Positions 34,125 through 46,041 of a stretch of 64,000 bases of DNA are shown piece after piece. Numbering within the stretch: the first letter of the stretch is position 1; every line of letters begins with the position of its first letter. Source of the stretch: Nipponacmea schrenckii. Lineage: Eukaryota > Mollusca > Gastropoda > Lottiidae. The notes beneath the pieces were generated by a model, which had not been told where the DNA came from, searched no databases, and saw only the letters and a list, made by a program, of their open reading frames with translations. The DNA lies in the NCBI GenBank assembly GCA_030562195.1, contig CM060201.1, positions 33,090,067 to 33,154,066 on the forward strand. Reading direction: 5' to 3'. The position numbers and the translations under genes were made by a program.

Positions 34125-35504
34125 TCAACCAAAATTACCCATCATAAATGAGCGAAATTTATTATTCTTACATTTACTTGTAGGTTTAGTAAAGATATCA
34201 GCCAAATTATCTTCAGAAGGTACATACTGAATAACTAAAACACTAGATTGTATTTCTTGTCTAACAAAATGATACTTAATGTCTATATGCTTTGTTCTCT
34301 GATGTTGTACTGGATTTTTAGCTAGAGCTATTGCTCCTTGATTATCACAATATACAATAAATTGTGTTAAATTACATTGTGTCATTTCATTAAGTAAAGA
34401 CAATAAATATTTACCCTCTTGTGTTGCAGCAACAAGTGACATATATTCTGCTTCACAAGTAGACAAAGCTACAGTCTGCTGTTTCCTTGACTTCCATGAA
34501 ATTAATGGACCTTCTTTACATAACATAAACCCAAAACCAGTAATACTCTTTCTATCTTCAGAATTTGCCCAATCAGCATCGCAAAAACCAGAAATTCCCA
34601 GAGGATTTTTAGAAGTTCGAAAAATTATTTTTTGATCTAATGTACCTTTCAAATACCTTAAAACGTGTTTCGCCAAAGTTAAATGATAATTATTTGGATT
34701 CGACATGTACTGAGATAAAAAGGTTATTATATAGGATAAATCAGGTCTTGTACCAGTCATGAAATATATTAGACTTCCAACAATTTGTTTATACATTTTC
34801 AACTTATCTTCACAAAGCAAGACAGTATCATTTGGCATATTAATCTTAATTTCACAAGGTGTATATCTTGGTTTACAATCTTGCATATCAAAAACCATGA
34901 GTACATTTTTAATATATTCACTTTGTGACATACTAATAGCATCATTTGAAACTTCAAAATCTATTCCCAGAAAATGAGAAATTTGACCCATATCTTTCAT
35001 TCTAAATTTCTGACTTAGACTGGACTTGATATTTTCCAAAATATAATTACTCTTTGATGCTATCAATATATCATCTACCCAAACTAATAATATTGCTGAA
35101 AATATATGAGAACTATTATTTGAATACTTAATATAAACACATGGCTCGTTCTTAGATTGAACAAAATCTAATGCAACTAAACAGTCATGAAATGTTTTAT
35201 TCCAGTTTCGACCACTTTGTTTTAGTCCATATAATGACTTATTGAGTTTAAGAAACAACTTTTCATTATTGTGTCCATTGACTACATACCCTTCTGGTTG
35301 TTCAACATAAATCTCCTTATCTATTGGAGCATTCAAATATGCAGATTTGACATCCATTTGATGCACTAACATACCATATTGTACTGCAAGATGCAATAAA
35401 ATTCTAAGTGAAGTCATTCTTGCAGTTGGAGAAAAAGTCTCTTGGAAATCTATATTAGGTGTTTGAGAAAAACCTTTAGCAACAAACCTTGCTTTATATT
35501 CCAA
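34125..35504 (-). pseudogene. Copia reverse transcriptase and RNase H
   Basis: A 459-residue frame: YKARFVAKGFSQ at the start, then MDVKSAYLNAPID (about residue 50) with a catalytic Asp, LVWVDDILIAS (about 140) with the DD pair, and an RNase H domain with CDADWANSEDRKSITG (about 305), STCEAEYMSL and YCDNQGAIALAKNP. It ends normally before the 3' LTR. The N-terminal part of RT that should link to the upstream frame is missing at the 35504/35510 junction, implying a deletion there. Confidence 0.9.
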
Positions 35505-35509
35505 ACCCT

Positions 35510-36451
35510 CTAATCCATTCTTAATAGCATTTCCTTATTCATGGCTTCTTTCCATTGCTCAACTTCCTTACATGAAATTGCCTCCTGATAAGTATGTGGA
35601 ACATTTGCATTTAAGTTATAACAGTGATGAATTGAAATATTAAGATATTCATCAATTTCATTATCTAAATAATAATCATCAAAATGTTTGGGTCTTGACC
35701 TAGTTCTGACAGTGGGAATTTCATTAATGACATTGTCATTAGGAATATCATTTTTATCATTATTCATTTCATCTTCAATAGTGTCTTTAAATCTCAAACC
35801 TCTATTAGCCTCTTTGGGAATATTAGAGTCATTACCTTTTGGAATTAATACCAAATCATCATCACTGTCAGCACTATTAGCCCTTCTTTCAATTTGATCT
35901 GGGATTTCAAACTCATTTACAAATTTAACAACTCTTACTTTTCTTATAGTACCTATATCTGGAAAATATACAAGATAAGATGGACTATCTCTGTCATAGC
36001 CTACAAAAATACCCCTTTGTGACCTATCTTCTAACTTCTTAGGATTTTCCTTCAATGCAAAGCAAATTTGACCAAAAATATGCATATTCTCTAAATTTGG
36101 ACGAATATTTGTACAGACCAAAAAAGGAGTTTTGCCACATTTCTTATTGAAACATCTATTTCTAATATAAGCTGAGATCATAACAGCATATGTCCATAAA
36201 AACTTGGGTAATTTAGACTCGAGCAAAAGACATCTTGCCATTTCAAAAAGCGTTCTCCACATTCGTTCGGCTTTGCCATTCTGATGCTGACTGAATGGAG
36301 CCGTCTTTTCATGCTTAATTTTATTATCTACTAGTAACGTACTGAATTCATGAGATGTAAACTCCCCTCCTTGATCACTACGAACACAATAAATCTGACC
36401 AATAGGTGAAATGTCCGCAATGTATTTTTTTAAAAGCTTGCACAGAATCAC
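35510..36451 (-). pseudogene. Copia integrase C-terminal half and linker
   Basis: Carries SDQGGEFTSHEF (catalytic Asp) and QHQNGKAERMWRTL (catalytic Glu), then the RGIFVGYDRDSPSYLVYFPD block typical of Copia integrases. An acidic linker follows, reaching the EVEQWKEAMNKE start of RT. It is separated from the upstream integrase frame by an indel in the A/T homopolymer at about 36425-36431. Confidence 0.85.
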
Positions 36452-36895
36452 TTTTCTTCTTAAGAAAATACACAGATGTCAGATTTGAAAAACTGTCAAC
36501 ACATACTAGAGCATACCTGAATCCTTCTCTTGCAACAGGATCAACTGGACCAGCTAAATCAATGTGAACAGTCTCAAATGGTTTTCTTGCCTTTGAATCT
36601 GGTTTTCTTGAAACTTTATCAACCATCTTTCCTAAACAGCAGATTTCACAGTCGAAATGCGAACTGATGTCAGCTACTTTCATACCATTAACTACATCTT
36701 GTAATTTTATAATATCTTCTGTATTGCAGTGTCCCAAAGTTCGATGCCAATCTCTGATTGAACGCAGGGATTTGCTACCACTGTATTAACAAAATACAGG
36801 TTTTTTGACTTTGTCATCTCAAAGTAGTTGTCACTGACATTAATGGTACCAGAATCTCCACAAAACTCAATAACTGCCCCATCGCTGGTTGCCAT
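36378..36895 (-). pseudogene. Copia protease-integrase junction and integrase N-terminus
   Basis: Two overlapping frames (36895-36707 and 36737-36378). They contain GHCNTEDIIKL and the CEICCLGK block of the integrase zinc region, and HIDLAGPVD, which carries the first catalytic Asp. Frame changes lie near 36950, 36775 and 36430. Confidence 0.8.
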
Positions 36896-38112
36896 TGGTA
36901 CAGATAAGATACTCTGATTGAAGGAGGGAACATATAAAGCATTTGCAGCATTATATCATGAGCTTCTCCCATGGAATCGTGAAGTTTAACTACAGCTGTT
37001 CCTTGGCCTAAAGCAACACCCTCTGCCACCGTACCATTTGCCATTTCAATAACATGGTTCTTGGGATTGAAGTTCTTGTCAAACTCTATAAAACTGTATT
37101 TGTTGTTGATGATATGACTAGATGCACCACTATCAACTAACAACTTCTCACCATTATCTTTGTTTAAACTGGATGAGGATACCATAAAATTAAAGCTGTG
37201 ACCAGTAGTATCATTAGTCTTAGAAGTTAAACTTTTCACACCAACTTTCTTTCTACAGGACTTGGTAGAATGCGTACCAGATTTACATACATCACACCAT
37301 TTCTGATTACCAGCTGGCTTTCTACATTGACTTGTCTGAGTTCTGCAATTTTCACACCAACGCCTTTCACTAGTACGATAATTATTATAAGAAGGTAAAC
37401 TTCGACAAAAAGCTGTATCATGAGAGGAGGATTTACAATGTGCACACCATCTTGAAGAAGCATTCTGTCGGAAATTATTAGCTTTCATAATGGAACTTGA
37501 ATTTAAAGGAACCATTGAATTTGATAAATGTATTTTGTCGGTATCTTCAAAATTTCGTAGAGCCACTTTAAACTCTGAAAAAGTTACTGTATCTCTCTGT
37601 GTCATGACGGTAGTAAAACGCTGGTAGGTGGTAGGTAAACCCTTCATCGTCATGGCCACCAATAAACTGTCGCTGACGGTCTCACCTGCATTACGCAGTG
37701 CTGAAGCAGCCGATTCCGCCCTTATTATGTAATCTGTCACAGTTTCTGACTCGGATTTACACATCGATGCCAATTCTGTATACAGTGTAATTATACGAGG
37801 TTTTCCAGTAGGTATATAATGATGGCGGAGAATTCTCAAGGACTGTCTGCCATCATTCATTGCATCTCGGATGATGAGGGATAGAGAGCGATCGTCTAAA
37901 ACTTGTACCAGTTCAGCAAAAGCCTCTTCATTCTTATCTTCGTCAATTTCCACCTCTTCGTCGATCGAAACAAAAACATGATGAAGATTTCTTACCCTCA
38001 TGGCACCAAGGAATTTTATCTCCCACAACTCGTATTTCCTTTCATCACCATCGAATATCGGAATCCTGGCTCTGGACCCATAACCTGTTGATGTTCTATT
38101 CTCTCCAGACAT
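36814..38112 (-). pseudogene. gag: Copia gag-protease, starting inside the 5' LTR
   Basis: A 432-residue frame. ATG 38112-38110 lies within the 5' LTR, 27 nt before its end, so the first nine codons are LTR sequence and the primer-binding site is read as codons 10-16. Gag-like region at residues 1-200. Cys/His knuckles CAHCKSSSHDTAFC, CENCRTQTSQC (incomplete) and CDVCKSGTHSTKSC lie at about 220-290. The protease motif LLVDSGASSHIINN is at about 325. The frame is lost near 36950. Confidence 0.85.
38068..38085 (-). promoter_or_regulatory. Copia primer-binding site, initiator-tRNA-Met type
   Basis: Directly after the 5' LTR the minus strand reads GGTTATGGGTCCAGAGCC. Its complement, CTGGACCCATAACC, resembles the anticodon arm of eukaryotic initiator tRNA-Met, the internal priming region known for Drosophila copia. 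The site is nested in the gag coding frame. Confidence 0.7.
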
Positions 38113-38313
38113 TCCGATATTCGAGGATGGAAAAGGATTAACATTTGGATCGACTCAACAACAAGACGATCAGTTTATTGAATGACTACATGACGGAAAC
38201 AGGAAGTAAACAAGTATATGATACATGCGCATTCAGAATAACAAGTTATAATACAAAACAGAGTTACGTCTCATTATATATAATCAACAATATAATAAGT
38301 TTATACCTCAACA
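38086..38313 (-). repeat. 5' LTR of the Copia element
   Basis: 228 bp with TG/CA ends. It contains the start of the gag frame in its last 27 bp on the minus strand. Confidence 0.95.
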
Positions 38314-38353
38314 TTCGTAACTTTGTCATTAGTACAAAGTTACAACCTTTACT

Positions 38354-38394
38354 CCCTAGACTAATTTAGACAGCCTTCGAGAATATGGCCCTAA
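38354..38394. mobile_element. Orphan right end of a Harbinger-like element
   Basis: CTAGACTAATTTAGACAGCC and the following bases up to GGCCCTAAG repeat the right terminus at 40410-40447 almost exactly. It sits 50 bp from the left end of the full element, so two copies probably inserted side by side. Confidence 0.65.
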
Positions 38395-39164
38395 GTGTTC
38401 TAAACTAAGTGGACAATTGAATCAAGCAATCACTAAGAACTTAGGGCCATATTCTCGAAGGATGCTTTAGAATAATCAGTGATTTAATCAGAGTTTTTCT
38501 TTAGTCCATATTTTCAAACACAAATTAACTTTAATCGGAGTCTAAATATGATCTAGGATTTCTGTAATCGGAGAAATAAACTGCATTCGAGAATATAGAA
38601 AAATTACATATTCTGGAACGCCGACTAAATTAAAATCAATGATTATCCCAAATCAATGATTTATTTAAACATGGTAGTTTAAATTTTGGTATTCTCGAAC
38701 GTTGACTAGATTTTAATCCTTGTCTAAACTATGCTAAAATTTAGTCACACCAGGGGGGTAGTTTAAAGTGTGATTAAACCAGATACTCAATAAAAAAATA
38801 TGTTATGAATTGAGTTAAATGGTATATTTCGACTAATAATTGTCCAATCATCACTAAAATCAATAGAACTCCTCTTTGATATGCCCCAAACACACAACCA
38901 CAAAATATCCCCATGGTGAGTATAATCCAAACGTAGAGAGACAGACATGCTTTGACTCAATTAGACAATCCTACTTCATTTACCAGGAGAGAAATTCAGA
39001 AGACCTCAGTCAGACGAAGTATCAGACACTGTCTTTTTACAATAGTTTATTCTTTTCAAAAGAAACTGTAACAAAATATTATAGGTCAATTATAACCTTA
39101 AGTATAGACAAGGCAGGAATCTCTGTAATCTATCAAATATATAAACAAATGTATACAAGTGGTT

Positions 39165-39712
39165 GCCTTTTAAGATACGCCCACTTTAAAATATATCTTC
39201 TGTTTTAATGCAGGCAAGATCTTATCAACTTCAATGATCGCACCAAATTTCATTCAAATCAGATGAAAACTGTTGTCTCTAACATGTTCACAAGTTTATT
39301 TCGACGCGTTTTGACTAAGTCAAGGGCAATAACTCAAAAAAACGTTCACCAAAAAATCGTCAATATCAACCTTGTCCAAGATCTCATCAATATAAATGAT
39401 CACTTTAAAATATATCTTCTGTTTTAATACAGGCAAGATCACATCAACTTCAATGATCACATCAAATTTCATTCAAATCCGATGAAAACTGTAGTCTCTA
39501 TAGCGTTTACAAGACAATTTTGACTAAGTCAAGGGCAATAACTAAAAAAATTGCCAATATCGAACTTGTCCGTGATCTCATCAATATAAATGATCACAAC
39601 TAGTTTCATTCAAATCCGACAAAATCTGTAGTCTCTATTGCATTCACAAGCAATTGTGGACGGACGGACCGACGGACAGGGGTGACGACAATATACGACC
39701 ACATTATAATAT
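39165..39712 (-). repeat. 160-bp repeat family copy nested in the Harbinger-like element
   Basis: About three units with GTCAAGGGCAATAACTC and TTTCATTCAAATCCGA, ending in CAATTGTGGACGGACGGACC and GTGACGACAATATACGACC, the complement of the head at 1420-1510. Confidence 0.8.
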
Positions 39713-39939
39713 ATTATATATCACATATTTTTTGCAATGGTTGGGTTTTAAAGCTAATTATAAACTTAATCAATGTAAATCGCCTTGGAAAATATGAATC
39801 TTTCCTTTTAAGAAATAAACTTTTGTCGGAGCAAGTTAAAAGTTTTTTTGAAATTTTTCCATAATTTTATAAGAATTAGACTATCAGCCTCAAAATAGTC
39901 TTGGTTGTCTTAGAATGTCTTTGCTTTGATAAAAATATA

Positions 39940-40140
39940 TCATGTGGCTTCTTTTCTCTTCGTGGCCATTCCATATGTCTTTTTATCCTCAACATCTTTA
40001 ATCTTAGTTTGGATTAACGAAAGTAGCAAATTTTTTTCATCTACAGTCCAATTAGATTCCCTTTTTGTAGATTTTATTCCTTTTTTACCTTTAATATTTC
40101 GTCCTGAGCATGCTTCCATTGACATACTAGTAGCCGCCAT
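39940..40140 (-). pseudogene. Myb/SANT-like DNA-binding protein fragment (Harbinger type)
   Basis: A 66-residue frame with KRESNWTVDEKNLLLSLIQT at about residues 26-45, the first helix pattern of the Myb/SANT-like domain encoded beside the transposase in PIF/Harbinger elements. It ends before the second and third helices, so it is truncated. Confidence 0.6.
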
Positions 40141-40629
40141 TTTTTTTTCTTATAAATAATCTCTAAACCAAAGTGTTTTATTGCCTTTTTTCTCTAGAGA
40201 GAGGCCCATTGTTAAGAAAATTATTAAATCTAGGATTTTGTAATCACTGATTTGACTTTTTCGTACTTCTGAGTAGGGAGATTAATATCATATTTAATCT
40301 GTGATTTATCATTTTTTTTAATCAAGTATTAGCCAATCCGTGTTTCCAGAATATGGTTTAAAATGAACCCTTAATCACAGACTGACTAATCCATGATTAA
40401 GTCTAATCCTAGACTAATTTAGACAGCCTTCGAGAATATGGCCCTAAGAGTTTAAGTTAAAACTAAGTATTTAGTCAAACTCTTACACTTAAGTGAATAA
40501 TTGAATTTGGGCCCAGTAAGTTTAATTTTAAGTGCATCTTCTTATTTGCCATATTTTATTTCATAACACTATCATTCAACACAGTATCTGCATGTATTAT
40601 AGGAATTGTTACTAATCGGTCACCTAATG

Positions 40630-41561
40630 GTTCTTAACATTGGTTTCTGGAATATTAATGGACTTGAATCCAAAATTACTAAGAATCCATCAGATTTGTT
40701 CCTAACAATTAACCATCTTGATATTGTATGATTTGTTGAAACCTGGATACCCAGGGAGAAATCTGAATTATATACAACCAGTCTTCCTGGGTATACAGGT
40801 ATATTCTTTTATAGAAAATGTAAAACTGCCACACTAAATGCAAGGGGAGGTTGTTCAGTCTACTTCAGGTCCAAATATAAAAAGGGAATTGAAGTTGTGA
40901 AAGATAACGATAGCGATAATGTTTGGCTAATACTAAAACAATCAGTATTCAGTTTGGAAAAAGACCTGTATCTTTCAATAAATTATATTCCACCCCAATC
41001 ATCGGGTATCTGGTCCAAAAGAGAACGCGACCCGTTTGATATACTTGAAAAAGATATTGCCAAGTATAGTAAACTTGGAAACGTTGTTATTAGTGGCGAG
41101 TTCAATGCACGTACCTCTAATCTTGTTGGCATTGCTTCACCAGATTCAGAACCCTCCTCTTCATTTGATAAACCTTACCCACAAGTTTTTTCAGATTTAC
41201 CTGATAGCAAATTCTTATCTGTCAGAAACAATCAGGATAAAAAAGGAAATGCTTGGGGGAGGGAACTTCCAGGTGTATTGGAGACATGTTAGGGGCAAAA
41301 ACGTGTATAAATACTAATGGCTCGAGCACAGTGGATTATGTCTTAACAAATCTCTCATTCTTTCAACGGGTACTTCGTCTTGATGTTTCCCCTCTTAATT
41401 ACCTATCAGACCATTGTCTCTTATCATGTTCCATTATGACGTGTGAAAACAAGGCTGTCATTAACAGCGTCAAAATTACTTCAAATCAAAAATCTTTTAG
41501 AAAATTTATTTGGAAACCTGAATCAGCTAAAATCTTTCAAGAATGTTTGAGAAAAAAGTAA
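40630..41561 (+). pseudogene. LINE-A copy 2 endonuclease
   Basis: Begins NIGFWNINGLESK (40636 onward), continues after a stop at 40729-40731 with FVETWIPREKS, then GNVVISGEFNARTSNLV, where the usual GDFN core reads GEFN. A frame change near 41265 follows, then GSSTVDYVLTN and LNYLSDHCLLSCS. This is the apurinic-like endonuclease that nicks the target in non-LTR retrotransposition. Stops make it inactive. Confidence 0.8.
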
Positions 41562-41900
41562 ATGAACAATACAGAATTCCAAATTGTTTTACATTCATCA
41601 ACCCATAACAGTGATGTACATACAGCTACAAATTATATAACTGACTTCATTTTGGAAGTATCTAAATCTTGTTTAAAACCAGTAAAAATCAATAATAATA
41701 ACAGGAAGAAAAACAAATAGTTTGACAAGGACGGTTCCCGATTGAGGACAGACATGCTTAATTCTCTAAACGCATTTAACCAAAATCCTAGCAATAAAAA
41801 CTTAAAGTATATTTATTTCAGTCGAAAAAAAGAATATAAGCGAGTGGTTAAATATAAAAGGAGACAATCAGAAAACGAAATTTAAAAAAACCTCGATGAA

Positions 41901-43726
41901 TTGAAATCCTCAGATCCAAAGGAATACTGGAGTTTAGTCAATGCTCTTATCAAAACTGATCCGGACAAGGATAAGGATTCCATTCCCCTAAAACAATGGG
42001 AAGAACACTTCAATTGTTTGACGAAGGCAAGAATAAGTCAAAATTCGAAGAAAAAATTAATGAGAAAATTCATACTTTATGGTCTAATAGCACGTCAAAT
42101 TCCGAACTTAACGCTGAAATATCCCACAACGAAATACAATTGTTATTTAAATCTTTAAAGAAGGGCAAATCACCAGGTCCTGATATAATATTTAATGGGA
42201 TGTTGATTTCTTCATTAAGTGACATGCAATCTCATTACCATAAACTGTTTAATCTAATTCTTTCAACAGGCTCTTTTCCAAATTCATGGGCTGAATCATT
42301 TCTGGTTACAGTGCATAAAAAGGGTTCTTAAACCGATGTGAATAACTATAGAGGCATTGCATTAAGTATTTGTTTATCAAAGGCATTTCTATCAATAATT
42401 AATCGGCGTTTTACGACATATTTAGAAGCTAATGATATTTTAGATAAGGGTCAGTTTGGTTTTAGAAAAAATCATCGAACTGTTGACAATATATTCATAT
42501 TAAAAACATTGATAAAAAAAATTAAAAATAAAAAGCAGCCCCTCTATATTTTTTTCGTAGATCTATCCAAGGCATTTGATAATGTTTGCTGAAAATTGAA
42601 ATAAACGGCTCTGTTTTAAAATTAATACGATCAATATATCGAAATACTACTAATAGAGTAAAAACAAACTCAGGACTAACACAGAGTATAAACTCTACAA
42701 CTGGTGTTAAACAAGGATGCGTCCTTAGCCCCACATTGTTTAATATCAATGACTTGCATAACTATATCAACAAATCTACTTCAAATTCCCCCTTATTAGG
42801 CAATACTACTGTTTCTCATTTATCATTTGCTGACGACCTGGTTTTACTGTCAAGGACTCCCACTGGGTTACAAAACTCTATTAATCAACTTAATCAATTT
42901 TGTGGAGATTGGAAATTCAACATAAATGTAGAAAAATCCAAAATAATGATCTTCAACTGCAAAACAAAAAATTCACATACAAAATTCTACCTAAAAAAAC
43001 AAATAATTAGCATTGTCTCTTCATATACGTATCTCGGTATACTTATAACAAACGGAGTTGAGCAAGAAAGCGAGACGAGCTTGGTTTAGTATTAGACAGA
43101 AAGTCTGTACCAATGACAATCTTCCTTCCAATATTCTGTTAAAACTTTACCATAGCATTACAAAACAAATTGCCTTGTACGCGTCAGATATTTTGGGACA
43201 ACAGTTAGTCTACAGCAAAAAATACGTATTTACCAACTGGGACAAATTAGAAAACAACCAACTTTCAATACGCACAGCAAAGTCTATTCTTGGGTTGCCA
43301 AAAAATGCCAGCAATATTGGTAGTATATCGGAACTCTGTATTTTTCCGTTGCAATTAGAAATTTATCAAAGGATGATTTTATATTCTAAAAGATTGGCAA
43401 ATACCGACACACTCGAGAAAAATTCATTATTGACAGCTGCTATAGAAGAAGACTTGCATTTAGCCAAAAATCATCAAAACCTATCTTGGACATCGGCCAT
43501 AAATAAAATTTTGATTACATTCGATATCAACCTTAATAACTCATCCAAACAAATTCGAAAATCCTTGCAAAATTCCTTTAGCTCTGCGTATAATAGCTCG
43601 ATTAATTCTCCAAACAGTAAATTAAGAACTTATGGCTCCGTAAAACCTTTCTTTTCAACCACTGTTCCTTATATTAAATTTGTTAATAATCCTAAATCCA
43701 AAATTCACATTCTTTGGAATTATTAA
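41901..43726 (+). pseudogene. LINE-A copy 2 reverse transcriptase, broken
   Basis: Spread over at least four frames (41901-42331, 42338-42592, 42586-43089, 43058-43726). It carries SLKKGKSPGPD, NYRGIALSICLSKAF, FVDLSKAFDNV, GVKQGCVLSPTLFNINDLHN (three residues shorter than copy 1) and FADDLVLLS. Compared with copy 1 it has an in-frame stop near 42329, a deletion after DLSKAFDNV and another near 43060. LINE homology ends at about 43698. Confidence 0.85.
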
Positions 43727-44703
43727 GTCTCAGATACTGCGTCTTCATCGTATTTGCACTCGTGAAACGGACTTCGAGAAGGCGTGCTCAATTGTTTTCA
43801 CGAAACTTAGAGAACAGGGCTACTCAAAACGTTTCCTACGCAAAATAAAAAGTACAACCCTCGCCGAAATCAGAGCTAAAGACAATCCTCCTCCACCCGC
43901 TAACCCCAATGTTTTAGCTTTACCCTGTAATGCAATACGCTGCCTCACTTGCCCCTTCATTTCTCAGTCCAATTCTTTCAAAAATAAACGTAATAATTCC
44001 ACCTTTTTCATTAGCCAAGACCTCTCTTGCCTTTCAAAAAATATAATATACTTAATATCTTGTCTGAAATGCGATTCACAATATGTAGGAGAAACCATGA
44101 ATTCTTTACGACAAAGATTTTACAACCATCGATCTGATATTAATTTAAATAAACTAGATAAAACAGTAGCTCGTCACTTTAATCAACCAGGTCACAACCT
44201 TTCTGATTCAAAAATTATGCCAATTGAAAAAATAAACGAGGAACCTGACGTCAATACAAAAAATATTCGACTTATTCGTGAAAACTTTTGGATACATAAA
44301 ATGCAAAACCAAACAACCACATGGTATGAACATCCAATCTGGTTATTCCATCATAGCTTTTGTCATCCTATATAACAGCACTACAAGTCAAATTCCCAGA
44401 ATTATTAAGAAATACTACCAAAAACTACAAGATATGTACCCTACAGTTTTTACAAACAACTTAGTTATAGCATATACAAGAAACAAGAACTTAAATGATA
44501 TCTTGGTCCGTGGTAGATTGCCCATGATTAATTAATATAAAATTTGTTTATCTTCCAGGTGCTAACTTATCTTATTTTGATATTTAAGCAAATTTATCCC
44601 TTAGTGGATGTATTCTCTTCTAAAGTATTTTCAGAAAACGAGGAACAACAAGAAAAAGAAATCTACACCAATTTTTGATTACAGATTTTTTAATTTTTGA
44701 TTT
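43698..44703 (+). mobile_element. Penelope-like element fragment with GIY-YIG nuclease
   Basis: The frame 43680-44375 reads IIKSQILRLHRICTRETDFE (end of a Penelope RT thumb), CNAIRCLTCPFI (Cys-rich linker), NIIYLISCLKCDSQYVGET and SLRQRFYNHR. The last two are the GIY, YIG and Arg motifs of the GIY-YIG endonuclease of Penelope-like elements. A frame change near 44375 leads to IAYTRNKNLNDILVRGRLP and a stop at 44533. The upstream RT is absent. It replaces about 500 bp of LINE-A. Confidence 0.85.
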
Positions 44704-45169
44704 TTGATAAGTTAAAAATTGAATGACTCATATAGTAAATAATATTTCTTAAGTAATTTTATACGTACAAATATTAATTTCTCGCCTATTAAAGAATATT
44801 TTTGGCTGAAAATAATATTCCATTGGGAGAGCCCTTCTCAAAAAAATAAATAAATAAATTTGGGATGTTTAAGCTACTGGGACTGCCACCTTAATATGGT
44901 TATATAAAACTTAATGTCTGTTTTCTTTCTGACACCTTTGTTTCTTTACATATTAACTTACATTTTATATTGATATAAAATTCCCTTTGACTTTAAGTTC
45001 CTTATACGTATATCATTTTATAAAGCACCTTCTGATACCCTGTTTATATGTTTGCTTTTTGTATTGTAATTGTATGTTTTAAATTCTTTGTGTTTGTATT
45101 CTGCCCTACAAGGGTGTAACGTAAAATAAATCATCTTATCTTATCTTATCTTCTTCTTTTCTCGATTCT

Positions 45170-45656
45170 TCCATTTCCAATAAGATTTGACTATCTTGTT
45201 CTCTGTTGATGAGCGCTTTCGATTTTCACCACGTAGCTTGTCTGGTCGATTTTGGAACATCCCTGTTTCAGACGCTGATACTAAAACCGATTCTGATGGA
45301 GTTTCAGGCGTTTCTGCAGAGCCCGTGCTTTATGTGTAGGGTTTTAATGGACACAGAGTTCCAGTAACCGATGGAGGTTTTATATCATGTCGTTTGCCAA
45401 AATATCATTTATCTCTTCAAAAAATTGAAACGTTTTACGTTTCGATCCGGTCATCTTATTTTCTGAAACATCTTCTTGTTTGGGCTAAACTTATAGCCCC
45501 GCTCAGCGTTGTTATTTTTTCCGCACATCTTTCTTTTTAATCAGGGGGGTCTTTCAGTTGGGTTTCATATTCTTTGTTAAGTTCAATGAGGTATAAAATG
45601 GCTTCTCGTGGCCAAGATGTATAACTTGTCTCTGAACTGTTAGCTTCAACATCACC
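45170..45656 (-). pseudogene. Myb/SANT-like (trihelix-type) exon, decayed
   Basis: After acceptor TTTTTGTTTTGTCACAG (AG at 45656-45657 on the minus strand) the frame reads SYTSWPREAILYLIELNKEY, the first helix of a Myb/SANT-like domain. Two frame changes follow. TGSKRKTFQFFEEINDIL, a typical segment after such domains, can still be read at about 45430-45460. Stops and shifts make it a pseudogene. It may derive from a Harbinger accessory gene or a host transcription-factor family. Confidence 0.5.
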
Positions 45657-46041
45657 TGTGACAAAACAAAAAAAGTGAATAATTAACACAATTCTAACAT
45701 TGGATTGTGATGGGTTTATGAGAGAAAACCATGGACATTCCTCCTACCATTATTCATGTAAGTGAACAATTCTTGGGATGTTAGAAAACGCAAGCTTAGG
45801 AACTAAATAAATCAATAAACCGTCGTCAAAATGGGGTTAATGATTCAGATATTTTAGCCCACATAGGTTGGAATTCTATAAGCATGCTAGCACAATATAG
45901 TATCCCATACTCTGTTGTGAATCAATCAAATAATGTCCATGTATGGGCGTCCTGCTCCAAATCTGGTTCGGTGAACATGGTGGCTGATTTGTTACAGAAT
46001 CGGAAAGATTTGGAAACTTTATAATAGTTTTTGTTTTCTAG

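Larger units (their letters stand above)
33765..38313 (-). mobile_element. Ty1/Copia retrotransposon with both LTRs
   Basis: A minus-strand element of 4549 bp bounded by 228-bp LTRs (33765-33992 and 38086-38313), which differ at about 4 positions by eye. Identical 5-bp target duplications TTCGT lie at 33760-33764 and 38314-38318. Order on the minus strand is gag, protease, integrase, RT, RNase H, which is diagnostic of Ty1/Copia. A 13-base G tract (33993-34005 as C) immediately precedes the 3' LTR as polypurine tract. The coding region has several frameshifts and an apparent deletion, so the copy is defective. Confidence 0.95.
38441..40447 (-). mobile_element. PIF/Harbinger-like DNA transposon, partly degraded
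   Basis: Terminal inverted repeats GGGCCATATTCTCGAAGG (38444-38461) and its complement ending at 40444, flanked by TTA and TAA (TWA-type, not identical). Subterminal ATTCTCGAA and GATTAAAT-like words recur inside. The only coding remnant is a Myb/SANT-like frame near the right end. No DDE transposase is seen, and a 160-bp-family repeat is nested at 39165-39712. Confidence 0.7.
40560..45155 (+). mobile_element. LINE-A copy 2 with Penelope replacement
   Basis: Plus-strand relative of the LINE at 5166-8911, including the 5' endonuclease region missing there. It ends in ATCTTATCTTATCTTATC repeats at about 45150. Homology to copy 1 stops at about 43698 and resumes at about 44704. In between is a Penelope-like GIY-YIG segment. 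The 5' boundary is approximate and no ORF1 is recognisable upstream. Confidence 0.85.

Noticed and set aside
43058..44375. Functional LINE RT fused to GIY-YIG nuclease
   Set aside because: LINE and Penelope frames differ by one and the LINE part has several stops, so no fused reading frame exists.
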